Assembly: GCA_008921705.1 (NCBI GenBank)
Contig: VFFE01007626.1
Location: forward strand, 605,803 to 669,802
Reading direction: 5' to 3'
Source of the DNA: Burhinus oedicnemus
Lineage: Eukaryota > Chordata > Aves > Charadriiformes > Burhinidae
Length of the DNA stretch: 64,000 bases
Below the pieces are notes generated by a model. The model made no database searches, had not been told where the DNA came from, and worked only from the letters and a program-made list of their open reading frames with translations. The position numbers were made by a program, and so were the translations under genes. This document shows positions 34,901 to 64,000 of the stretch, one piece after another (within the stretch, counting starts at the first letter, position 1; each line of letters opens with the position of its first letter).

Positions 34901-37900
34901 CCTGAAAACAGTAAGTCTGGACACATCCTTAAAGTGCATTCACATCACCTAATGAAGGAAATTTTAGTGGTTCAGGTTCTAGTCTGCAGTTCTGGGGGCA
35001 AACCTTGCTTTGATTCTTAATTTTGGCAGTTGAAACATTCCTCTTGTAATTAATTACTGATTTTGAGTTCCTTTTCATTTTTAAGGCAGTAGTAATGTGG
35101 GTGACACACTTCCCACTGGACAGTTGTCCAACATTCCTTGGCGCAGAGCAGGGGTGAAATACACAAATAACGAAGCTTATTTTGATGTCATTGAAGAAAT
35201 TGATGCAATTATAGACAAATCAGGTAAGATGCCTTGCAAACTCATTTTTGTTTGTTGAATGTGTTTACATTTAGCTGCTGATGTTTAGAGAGGATATAGT
35301 CCAACTGCTTTTTTGTGTGTGTTTTATATACATGAATCTGCGTCTTAAATAGAAATATGCAATTTAAAATGGCATGCCCAAATGTGTTTCTTCGGTTCAT
35401 CTTAAAATAGCAATATGCTCTAGGCTGCTTCAAGAACGTCCACAAGAAATATTCTGTACTTAGATGTTTTCTGTTTGTATATTGATTATCTCTTAAGAGA
35501 TATAAATGGAAAAAAATAGCTGAAGTTTTAAATGTGATGAGAAAATTATCTTCCATTGTTCCTGCCAACAGTTTTCTGTAGTCCTTGTAGGCCCTCAAAT
35601 GAGCAAGACAAAAGCTTTCATTAGCGTTCTGCTCATAGCAAGACAAAACTTGGTTGCAAAACAGCTGGGCAGTATTGTTTTCCTTATATACAAACTGGAG
35701 CCAGATATTGTGAAGCATAATAATACTCCTTTCTTTTCTGTAAATGAAACACGGTATCTTCAAATACAAAAATCTTTAATCTGAGATTTAATTCTGAGGA
35801 GGAATCTGGTAACTTTTGTGTAAACGTTGCCAGTGTCAAGAAGCAGAAAAAAATAATCCCAAAAGAAAACTGTTACGCTGTGGACAGGAGCCTCCTGTTT
35901 TGTTCATTATTGGAGCCATCAGTTACTGAAGCAAAGACTGCATGACACCGTTTTGTGGTGGTATGGGGCAGGGACCAAATCTCTGATTCCTTCATTTAGT
36001 GTTGCTGTTGTAGCAGAGGTCAATGTTGTTTTGGTTCTATACACCAATTCGACAAACACTTTGGCCTCTGTTGAATGGGATAGTCATAAATAGCTATTGT
36101 TCAGCTCTTACTCTTGCCGTCTTGAAACTAAAAGAACGTGGCACAGTCAGAACACCCTGACAGCTGTGTTAATCTCCTAGCTCAATAGGATTCCCAAGAG
36201 TAGTATGAGTGCTTAGTCTAAGGAGTTACAATCAAGACCATGTTTGTATTTCTGTGTGTATTTCAAGCCCAGTCAGTGTCCACTGCGTGTTTAAATTTCC
36301 TGCTGAGGATCCACTGCAGTAGTCATAGCTACTTTTTTCTGCTCTGATCCCTTGGGGACTAGCAATGCAAGAATCTTTCTTCCTAACCTTTGCTAGGACT
36401 AGGAAGTAGATACCGTTGCTCCCCTAGAACAGGGATGTTTTCTTGTTTCATAGGGATATGGTTAACTGCTGTCATCTGAAACAGGATCCCTTCTTTTCAG
36501 GCAAAGCACTAACCCACAGTTTCTGCTTCCCCTTGACTAGATCAGCAATAGTTTCTACATATCTTCTAAAATAACCTTTACTTGTAGGGTTAATTAGTCC
36601 AGAGTCCTGCTTATGCCTTTCTGTCCTTATAGGGCATTTAAGGAAATGAGCCTTTCCTGGGTAAGATGCTTGGTATTCTTGCTTTGGGTGTTTTGGGGTT
36701 TTTTTGCTATATGTTTATTTAACATCAAGATGGATATGTAATCCCACTGTTAAACAAGCCATGCTTGTGAAAGCCAAGGTTATCCAGAGCTTTATAGCAA
36801 AAACTTACTGTGTTTTGATTTTGACTGTTGATGTGCTTCAACTTCCCTGCACCACTATACAACTTGCTGGTTTTCTGGAGACAAGGGACAGGGATGAAAG
36901 AAAGGAAGATTCAGAGCTTGCATGTTCTGAAGTTCTTATTTGCTCGTTGCTGGCAACCAGTTCAAGCACATCCAGCACAAGTCCTGTGTAACAGCTGGCA
37001 CAAGTCTAATTAGCTGATTTGGGAGAAGCTGTTTGCTCTGGCTCGTGTATTTTAGCAAGCTGCCCAGGCCACAGGTAACTGGAATGACCTTTACTATCTG
37101 TCCTTGGTGTGTTCTTGAGTGTTGTGCAAATATCATCTGTGCCCTCTAGCTGCACTTTACAATGTTTGTTAGGCCCTTGGTAATAATGTTAAGTCAAGTG
37201 TCTTTTTTGTTTTTTTTTTCCCCCGCAGGTTCCACAGTCTTTGCAGAAATTCAAGGTGTTATTGATTCGTGTATTAAGCTCTCAGGAATGCCAGATCTTT
37301 CTCTTTCTTTCATGGTAAATTTAGCATATATTTGGGAATTTTAGTTGCTCAGCATTTATTTTTCTTAATGATCAGAGTTAAACAATTTTAAGAGCGCAGT
37401 CACTAGTTCATGTGTTACACATATGAAAAATAACATAACAAGTTTTGTGTTATATTGTAGAAGTTGCTGCATTGCTCAGTGGTTGGAATGGGTTTTGTCT
37501 GTACATAAAAATACACTCAGAGGAACTGCTGCACAAGGTCAGACCAGAAATCCGTCTAGCTCAGTAACATGTCTCAGATAATGGCTAGGAATGATACTTA
37601 GAGTCTAAGAAATAGGAATTGTCTAGTGTTCAGTAGCTAGTTCAAACTGCTGATATTTGATGAGATTTCACTTACCACTTTGCCACTGCTTACAGAACCC
37701 ACGGCTGCTGGATGACGTGAGCTTCCATCCATGTATTCGGTTCAAACGCTGGGAGTCTGAGCGAGTCCTTTCATTTATTCCTCCCGATGGGAATTTCAGA
37801 TTGATCTCCTACCGTGTCAGTTCACAGAAGTACGTTTCCGTTTAGACACACTGGTTCTTCAGATATACCATCTGCTGCTTTCCATCTGAGTAACTATGGA

Positions 37901-40900
37901 TTTCTCCTTGCTATGGGGGGAATTTGCATTGTTGCTAAAATGCACATTCTCTGATTTTGTCTCATCTGTTGCTCTTTCCCCACTAAAACAAGATAATGGT
38001 TTTTCAGTGAGCTGCTGATACTCAGCAATCATTTTTCAGTGGGATAAACCACACATGACAGTAATACAGGGCTATTCATTCCTGGTAATCATTGTTGCTG
38101 CTAGATGCTTTGTGGCTAAGTCTCTGTATGCATAGAGGACTCTGATCTTCGTACAAAGAATGAAGCAAAAAAGTCTAAACTGTAGATATTTGTAGATATT
38201 TGACTGGTGGCTGTTGTGGGAATTGGCTCAGTGAGATTAAAAAAAAATAAACAGGTGGAGGGAAAGTCATTAGGACAAGTGATTTGGAAGAAAATCTTTC
38301 TTTCCTGTGTTTCTCTGCTAATAAAATCACTTCAGCAATGATGTTGAAGAGCTCACCATCACTTTTCACTTTTGAAACAAACTGGTTCTAACTTGAATAC
38401 CTGCCAGAAACACAAGAACTATTTATGAGAGACAGCCTTATTTTTTCAAGCAGAGAAGTAGCCAGGATGCAATCAGCTACTGTCTTCTCTTTTCAGCTTG
38501 GTGGCAATTCCTGTATATGTGAAACACATGATCAGTTTTAAGGAAAATAGTTCTTCAGGAAGATTTGATGTTACAATGGGACCAAAACAGAACATGGGGA
38601 AAACAGTAGAAGGAGTTGTCATGACAGTTCACATGCCAAAGGCTGTACTTAATATGAACCTCACTGCTACACAAGGCAGCTATACGTTTGACCCAGTTAC
38701 TAAAGTAAGTCTTAAGTTTTTTTTTACTTAAGTATCTAAGATGACATTAGAACAAGTCGTAGATATTGTAGAGCACTGGAGCAGTGTTCCATGCTTAGCA
38801 GAAAACTTTCACTTCAGCATATGTTTATGAATGAAAATCTTCTCTTTAAAACTTACTTTTTCAAACTTAGATACACACCAGTTGTGAATTCTGGTTTTGT
38901 CAGTCTCCTTTCCCTTCCCCTCTCCGTTTCCTTCCTGTCTTTTCCCCTGCTCCTTCACCCCCTAATATTTTTCTTTAGTGGATGCAGCAGTATTTTGCTG
39001 GTGGTTTCAGCTATGGTATATTTTGCAATGTATGTTCTTTTAAACACACTCAACCTGGAGAAAATGCAGTGGACTTGAAAACAGGTAGCCAGAAAAACGG
39101 AGCAGACGATGAGAAAAAAACCTCTTCCAGAAGATCTGCCTGAAGACATACAGGAAGGAAAACAATGGGTCTGAAAAACTGTATCTTGGAAGTCCTGCTT
39201 TCTTGCATCTGAGTTGGGGTTTGAGACCTAAATTTCCTAAAGCTCCTGAAGCTTTTCAGTACCCAGGAACTATTTCACTGAAATGCAGTCTGAGCCAAAC
39301 CATTCTGCTGGCTTTAACAGCCTGCTCTGAGCTTTCTGCTGCCCTTGGAATATCTCAGTCAGCAATTGATTTGAATTGTAAGTGAAATCTCTCCAAGCAG
39401 CATTTTGTTTCAAAAAGAACTGGCCTTGATCTTTTAGAAACAAAAACACTAAAAAAACACTTGAAGTCTCCTTTCCTCTCTGCAGAAATAAATTATACTG
39501 TGTTTTTATAAAGAGTTGGGATAACTAGGTGGATTGTAACTGCAAAATTTTGTAGAAGTAGGGAGAACTGAGGTTTTTCTGCATTTATCAACAATTTTCA
39601 GTTTATGATAAGAACAAAAAAAAAAAAATCACCTCTTGTTGGTCAGTAAAGGGCCAACTTGGTTCCATGTACCTTCTTTAAAGTGTAAGAATCAATGGGA
39701 AACACGTGACCCTTAGGAAAGTTACTCTAGCGTAAACATCTCCTTTTGCCAAGTGCCTTGCTCCTGTCCTCCTCTTTCTCACGTTGAAGTTCCTCTGATC
39801 TTTGTGCTGATTACTATCCCTGCTCCATGGATCTAGCTGACCCAGTCTGACCACAGGAGCAATCACCATTACTAAGGGAACAAGGTGTATTAAGTGCACA
39901 GACAACTAAGGAATGCTGACAGAGCAAAAGAAATGCTGGGAAAGAAAAGACACCACACCTGGGGGAGCCCTAACCGCGCCATCTCCCAGCCAGTGGGACA
40001 ATTCTCAGGGCTACCAGGCTACTTTCTGTACCCAGCCTGCAAACTAAAAGCTTGACATGAACTTGACCTCACAGGTTTGTTTCCTAGAAAGCTATTGCCA
40101 CTATTCTCTTTCCTGACAAGGTGTTAACATGGGACGTTGGCAAAATTACTCCTCAAAAGCTACCAAACCTGAAGGGCATAGTGAACCTGCAGTCTGGAGC
40201 CCCCAAGCCAGAGGAAAATCCTAGTTTAAACATCCAGTTTAAGATACAACAGCTTGCAATTTCAGGTGAGTGCATGGGTGTGTTATGAGAAATTGGTACT
40301 GCTAGAATGAGTAGCAGTAGGAAAGGAAGTGGGAAACTGTTAATCTTTTAATTGGAGATGCTGATCTGAAGTCAGCTTGGTCCAAAAAGGTAAAGTCTGG
40401 TTTACCCAAACCTGACAGTTACCCTTGCCGGAAGATTCCCTTGCTGGGAATTGTGAATTCCCAATTGTTTTGCTCAAGAAAGATTGTAAGTGTACAGAAG
40501 AATGGATTTTTCTTTGTTGACTTGTGCATTAAACATGCAAATTTATCTTTTTAGTGAAGAGTGACGGATGATGATTTAGCATGCTGCTCATGCCTTGGGT
40601 TAGCCTTGTACCACTAAGGCCCTTTTCAGTGGTCAAAAATCTCCATTAATTTTAAAGAATGCCCTTCTTATTCTTTCCTTCTGGAGCTGGTTAGTTTTTC
40701 ATCTTCAAAACAATCTGCAAGTAAAATCAGAATGAAGTCTATAGGGCAAGTGCAAAAGTAAATTTAAAGCAAACAAGGCCTCAGTCTGCAAACGCTTAAA
40801 TCATGCGAGTTGTCCACATGTAAAATGCTTCTGTAAGCAAGCTTTGCAGGATTAAGACCCTAAGAGAGCACAGACTCCCATTTGGATGGAAGGAGGATGA

Positions 40901-42598
40901 GTGAAGATAGTAGAGGAGAATCTGTGGTAGGACATGTAGTATCTTTCTAGGTAGGTACCAGGCTATGGGCCTGTTGCTTCCTAGACTATTTGCTGAGTAA
41001 ATAATGGTTAGTCCTTGTACAGGAACACAATCCTGCAGTTTTCTTTTAAAACTTGCAAACCACTAGTTTAAATCTAGTGGATCCAATGGCTGGATACTAA
41101 AGGCAGCAGACCTGCGAGAAAGCAGGGGACAACCTGAAACTGTTAGGTAATTAATAGCTACTGGCATTCCTCAGTTAATAGCAGGGGGATTGCTTGAAAT
41201 TATGACTTTAGAGTGAAAAGAATTCTAAAACTTGTCCTTTGCTTCATCTACGTTATTGGAAACAAGCGCAGTGTACAGCAGCTGCGGAAGATAGACTCAT
41301 TTGTTCAGTAGTGCGTCCCTTGGCAGGAGGATGTTGGCTCACTGAGTAGAACAGAAAAAAGTTGTGGCCCTCCCAGGGCAGCTACAAGTAGGTGACGAGA
41401 ATGGTCCGTTCTGCTGTTTCAAACTGAGTGAACTTGTGAAAGGAAGGAAAACTAGCTTCCTAACCCATCTCAATGTGCTTCAAGAAAAGAGGACTTTTAA
41501 ACACACTGACATGATTTCTAGCATTCCGCTTTTAACTTTGTACTTGTTCTTGTCTTTTTCAGGACTGAAAGTGAATCGCCTAGACATGTACGGAGAAAAA
41601 TACAAGCCTTTTAAAGGTGTCAAATATATTACAAAAGCAGGAAAATTCCAAGTCAGGACATGAGAAGATGCTCTACTTCCAAGAGGAAACTCCTCTTAAA
41701 AAAACCTTGACTGCTTAGTGACTTATGTTGCTATTAATTAGGTGCCAATTAATTAATTAATAGACACTGATTAGTTTGGGATCAAAGCATTTGTGCACAG
41801 CAGCTTTTAAAATGAAAGCATAGCTTAGTTTTTCTTAATAAGGTACTTTTTTTCTAATACACCTTCACTCTTTTTTTACTGAATTGTTGTGCTGGTGAAT
41901 AGTTTGATATAGGTGATCCACCAAATGTCACAAACACTACACTGCCAGTCAGATACCAAAGCCCAGAGGCCAAGCACGTGAAGGCCAGACAGGCCATTGG
42001 AAAAGTCTTGTGGTGGCACGTTTTTCTGCTGCAGCCGCCCACAGAGGAAGCTCGGCAATTCTCACAGCCAGCCGCAAGCTGGCTTTCCACAAAGCATCAC
42101 GTAATCCCTTCAGAAATAGAGAGCAGCAGGGAGAGGGGCAGAGGTCCCACAGGGGCCTGGGGCATAGCAAGTGTCACTCCTGAGAAAGAGCTTCTGATGA
42201 AGAAAAAATAATTTCCTTGTTGTTTACAAGAAATCGCCTTTCTTAAGAAGCATTTGCCTTAATCAGCTTTCATTTGTGCCATCTGCAGATGAGCTGATAA
42301 AAATAACATTCTGCATTCAATCTGGGAGGTGATTGTTGCTTCAGTAATCCACTTTCTTTCCATTCAGTCTCATCATCGTCATTTTTTTTAAGAATACGGT
42401 TGCAGAGAGTAAGATCTATTTTTTATGTGAAGCCTTTGCTTTGATTTAGATGTTCCACTTGTTCCAAGTGGATGCCACCAGATTTGTGCCACGTGTACAT
42501 TGGAGCGTAGCTTTTTAGATAGCACAATAGAAGTGTCAAGTGTATTTAATGGTTGTGTGCTTTAATGTTATGAAATAAAGGGAACTCTACTGCAAATA
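22870..42598 (+). CDS. AP3M1: AP3M1, AP-3 complex subunit mu-1 (mu3A), complete spliced gene
   Basis: This is the medium subunit of the AP-3 adaptor, which works with delta, beta3 and sigma3 subunits on endosomal/TGN membranes to sort cargo with tyrosine-type (YxxPhi) signals to lysosomes and lysosome-related organelles. Eight coding exons (31654-31926, 32639-32810, 35086-35223, 37229-37314, 37696-37829, 38497-38704, 40121-40265, 41563-41663) join in phase to exactly 418 codons, the usual vertebrate length. The N-terminal longin-like domain (about residues 1-140) starts MIHSLFLINCSGDIFLEKHW. The C-terminal mu-homology domain (about 170-418) ends AGKFQVRT. The protein is nearly identical to the mammalian one as I remember it. 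Transcription probably starts in the CpG island shared with ADK. No break or stop was found. Confidence 0.95.
24786..24870 (-). mobile_element. CR1 LINE 3'-end fragment
   Basis: CACAGAATCATAGAATGG, followed by a TTGGAAGGGACCTTAAAG-type stretch and CCAACCCCCCTGCCATGG, is the classic reverse complement of the avian CR1 3' region, with the ATTCTATGATTCT tail at the left. It is 5'-truncated at the right, near GGGCAAGGACGCC. Confidence 0.9.
25684..25730 (+). repeat. 25-bp tandem duplication
   Basis: TTATTCAGGATCTAATATTG plus TCTGA (25684-25708) is followed immediately by a second copy starting at 25709, which diverges after about 21 nt. It lies just downstream of a pyrimidine-rich TTCTTGCAG at 25656-25664. 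Confidence 0.8.
31654..31926 (+). CDS. AP3M1: AP3M1 first coding exon
   Basis: The exon starts at 31651 after TTTCCAACAG, with the ATG at 31654. It encodes residues 1-91, ending RVADTFQ, most of the longin-like N-terminal domain. The donor is CAG then GTCGGT, a weak site with C at +3, but the next exon (DYFGE...) joins in frame there. Confidence 0.95.
31927..32638 (+). other. AP3M1 intron 2
   Basis: AT-rich; no additional feature seen. Confidence 0.8.
32639..32810 (+). CDS. AP3M1: AP3M1 second coding exon
   Basis: Acceptor TTGTTTAG, donor ACAG then GTATGA. It encodes DYFGECSETAIKDNVVIVYE and on to SVVNSIT (residues 92-148) plus the first base of Gly149. It completes the longin-like domain and enters the linker. 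Confidence 0.95.
32811..35085 (+). other. AP3M1 intron 3
   Basis: The segment at about 33240-34700 is noticeably more GC-rich than the rest and reads like an unrecognised old interspersed repeat or a composition patch. A C run is at about 33280-33288. No coding signature. Confidence 0.55.
35086..35223 (+). CDS. AP3M1: AP3M1 third coding exon
   Basis: Acceptor TTTTTAAG, donor TCAG then GTAAGA. It encodes SSNVGDTLPTGQLSNIPWRR and on to IIDKS (residues 150-194) with split glycines on both sides. The WRR-AGVKYTNNEAYFDV stretch opens the mu-homology domain. Confidence 0.95.
35224..37228 (+). other. AP3M1 intron 4
   Basis: Holds a 175-codon minus-strand open frame at 35242-35769 (see findings), not called as a gene. 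The acceptor end has a long T run followed by CCCCCGCAG. Confidence 0.6.
37229..37314 (+). CDS. AP3M1: AP3M1 fourth coding exon
   Basis: An 86-nt exon encoding STVFAEIQGVIDSCIKLSGM and PDLSLSFM (residues 196-223). Acceptor CCCCGCAG, donor ATG then GTAAAT. Part of the mu-homology domain. Confidence 0.95.
37509..37590 (+). repeat. Possible ancient amniote interspersed repeat
   Basis: In AP3M1 intron 5, the stretch GGAACTGCTGCACAAGGTCA, then GACCAGAAATCCGTCTAGCT, resembles a repeat signature I know from reptile genomes (GGGTCAGACCAATGGTCCATCT and similar). I cannot name the family with confidence, and the ends are approximate. Confidence 0.4.
37696..37829 (+). CDS. AP3M1: AP3M1 fifth coding exon
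   Basis: Encodes NPRLLDDVSFHPCIRFKRWE and on to YRVSSQ (residues 224-267) plus AA of Asn268. Acceptor GCTTACAG, donor GTACGT. DDVSFHPCIRFKRWE is a hallmark of the mu subunit core. Confidence 0.95.
37830..38496 (+). other. AP3M1 intron 6
   Basis: AT-rich; nothing further seen. Confidence 0.8.
38497..38704 (+). CDS. AP3M1: AP3M1 sixth coding exon
   Basis: Encodes LVAIPVYVKHMISFKENSSS and on to SYTFDPVTK (residues 269-337). Acceptor CTTTTCAG, donor AAA then GTAAGT. Mu-homology domain. Confidence 0.95.
38705..40120 (+). other. AP3M1 intron 7
   Basis: Includes a short A run at about 39617-39628. No other feature recognised. Confidence 0.75.
40121..40265 (+). CDS. AP3M1: AP3M1 seventh coding exon
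   Basis: Encodes VLTWDVGKITPQKLPNLKGI and on to IQQLAIS (residues 338-385) plus the first base of Gly386. Acceptor CCTGACAAG, donor GTGAGT. Confidence 0.95.
40266..41562 (+). other. AP3M1 intron 8
   Basis: No additional feature recognised. Confidence 0.75.
41563..41663 (+). CDS. AP3M1: AP3M1 last coding exon with stop
   Basis: Acceptor CTTTTTCAG. It encodes LKVNRLDMYGEKYKPFKGVK and YITKAGKFQVRT, then TGA at 41661-41663. It completes the 418-residue protein and the end of the mu-homology domain. Confidence 0.96.
41664..42598 (+). other. AP3M1: AP3M1 3' UTR
   Basis: Runs from the stop to just past the AATAAA at 42574-42579; the cleavage point is inferred. Contains a TTAATTAATTAATTAA-like stretch near 41746-41761. 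Confidence 0.7.
42574..42579 (+). terminator. AP3M1: AP3M1 polyadenylation signal
   Basis: AATAAA about 910 nt after the stop, followed within 40 nt by a TCTTCTCTTGTG downstream element. Confidence 0.75.
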
Positions 42599-42599
42599 C

Positions 42600-44089
42600 A
42601 TCTTCTCTTGTGAAATGTTTGCTATTGTAAACTATTCATAATGCTCCTAGGCAGGAGACATCTGATAAACAATTAAACGATGACTATTTGCAACGTCTTT
42701 ACTGAACTTGATCACTATTTACAGCTATTTACATTTTAGAAAGGGCATTTAGGAGCATGGCAGGTAAGCTCCCTTCATATTTTTTATTTTTAAGTGAAGG
42801 ACAATTCATGTTTAGATGATGACATTTCAAAGACAGAAGAGCGGTGATGCAAAGCTGACTAAACTTCTCCTTATGCACCAGCCTGAAGTTGTTACCTCTG
42901 TAAAGCAATACGTGCTCCACAGTTCCCGTCAGGTTTTGAGCCATACATTTGGTCAGCACTTAGCAGGCTGAGAAACCCAAGTTCGGAATTAAGGACGGGT
43001 GGGATACTGGACAATCTTTGTTCCCCTGACCTGTTTGGCTTACAAATTCATTAACAGGTGCTAACTTTGCTTCAGATTAAGAATAGGAACTAAAGCCATT
43101 CAGTAGTCAAAATTTCAAGTTTTGGGACAAAAAATGATCCAGTTTGAAAAAAACCAGGGGGAAACCCATCTGAATGCTGGCAGCAAGCCAGTAAGAAAAG
43201 GAATGAGCATATATTCTCTAGCGGTAACTTTGATAATGTCACTGGAGTAAACTTGGGCCACAGACAACCATTTTGCATTTCTGAAATGACTGTAGATTAG
43301 TGTAGCTAAACCAGCACTTTTAAGAACCAGCAGCTATAAGAAAGCCTTGCACACTTGTGTAGACACAACACTGGGTAGGAAAAGCTACCAACCTTCTAGT
43401 CTTACCTTTTTCAACGGGAGAAATATCCATTGATGTCCAGCAGTCCCTTCCAACCCCGGTGATTCTGTGATTCATTACTCATCCCACAGTTCTGCTCCAC
43501 GTTACAGTAAATGGCATCCTTCAGTTACGGTAATTTTACTAGAAGTCTTGTCAGATGTAACTGATAACGTCCCAAGCTTAAGTCTGAGTAGCTAGAGCTG
43601 CTCTCTGCATTAGCAGCGTGGAAATGCTGCAAGATCTCCTTTCAGAACTGACACCATTACTAATGGAGAACATCACGCAGTATCAAAACTGGCTCGCCTT
43701 AACACCAACGCTCCCCGTCAGCACGTTACAGAACAAGCCTTGCCAACCTTCTGTGACTCGGGCACCAGGGCAGCACGCACAAAGCTGCCGTCTCTGGGAA
43801 AGCTTTGATCCATACCCGTACTTCACAGCACAGCGCACCATCAGAAGTCACCGTCAGCAAGAATTACGCTCACCTGCTAGGAAACCACCCTGAGCATGAG
43901 GATGGTTTTTGTCAGGGAAATGGTTTTTGTTGGGTGAGGCTTATGCCTTTGTGCTGTGGGTGTGCTGGCTCCTGCTGCTCCAGTGAAGAACCACTGTTCT
44001 TCAGCTTTAGTATTTCTGCTGCTTCAGCGTTTTGCTCTTCTTGTTGCGGTGTTATCAGCTGCTCCGTTACCATTAATACTCACAAGCTG
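42600..44089. other. Intergenic, convergent AP3M1/VCL 3' ends
   Basis: About 1.5 kb between the two inferred cleavage sites. It contains a CR1 3' tail at 43430-43473 and otherwise no recognised feature. Open frames of 60-123 codons at 43618-44176 show no domains. Confidence 0.6.
43430..43473 (+). mobile_element. CR1 LINE 3'-tail fragment
   Basis: GATGTCCAGCAGTCCCTTCC, then AACCCCGGTGATTCTGTGATTC, is the 3' end of CR1 in forward orientation, severely 5'-truncated as is typical. Confidence 0.8.

Positions 44090-64000
<19,911 letters not shown>

Overview
This is a spliced vertebrate nuclear locus, almost certainly from a bird. The exons encode three recognisable vertebrate proteins. The repeats include CR1 LINE tails and a 596-bp solo LTR of a type common in birds. 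The genus is not resolved.

Layout, left to right. (1) 1-22471, minus strand: the 5' part of ADK (adenosine kinase). It has two alternative first exons, each in its own CpG island: a short (cytosolic-type) start at 13579-13592 and a long (nuclear-type) start at 22416-22471. Both splice in the same phase to shared exon 2 at 6190-6264. Downstream ADK exons lie beyond the left edge. (2) About 22.4-22.95 kb: a head-to-head CpG-island promoter shared by ADK-L (leftward) and AP3M1 (rightward). (3) About 22.87-42.6 kb, plus strand: AP3M1, the mu3A subunit of the AP-3 adaptor complex. All eight coding exons are present and give a complete 418-residue protein. (4) About 42.6-44.1 kb: a short convergent intergenic stretch with a CR1 tail. 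(5) About 44.1-64 kb, minus strand: the 3' part of VCL (vinculin). Thirteen coding exons (human-style exons 10-22) encode residues 393-1066, plus the alternatively spliced metavinculin exon. The 5' half of VCL lies beyond the right edge.

The order ADK-AP3M1-VCL, with ADK and AP3M1 divergent and AP3M1 and VCL convergent, matches the arrangement I know from the human genome, inverted. The three genes are not a pathway: ADK does purine salvage and sets adenosine levels, AP3M1 sorts cargo to lysosome-related organelles, and VCL links integrin and cadherin adhesions to actin. The exon boundaries were read by hand; summed exon lengths give exactly 418 aa for AP3M1 and place the VCL exons on a 1066-aa scale ending in the expected C-terminus.

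I found no convincing new gene, RNA gene, CRISPR array or undescribed system. The best second-look items are a GC-AG intron in VCL, the metavinculin exon as an apparent partial copy of its upstream neighbour, the two-promoter structure of ADK with YY1-like motifs and an assembly gap, and a 175-codon antisense open frame in an AP3M1 intron that is probably chance.
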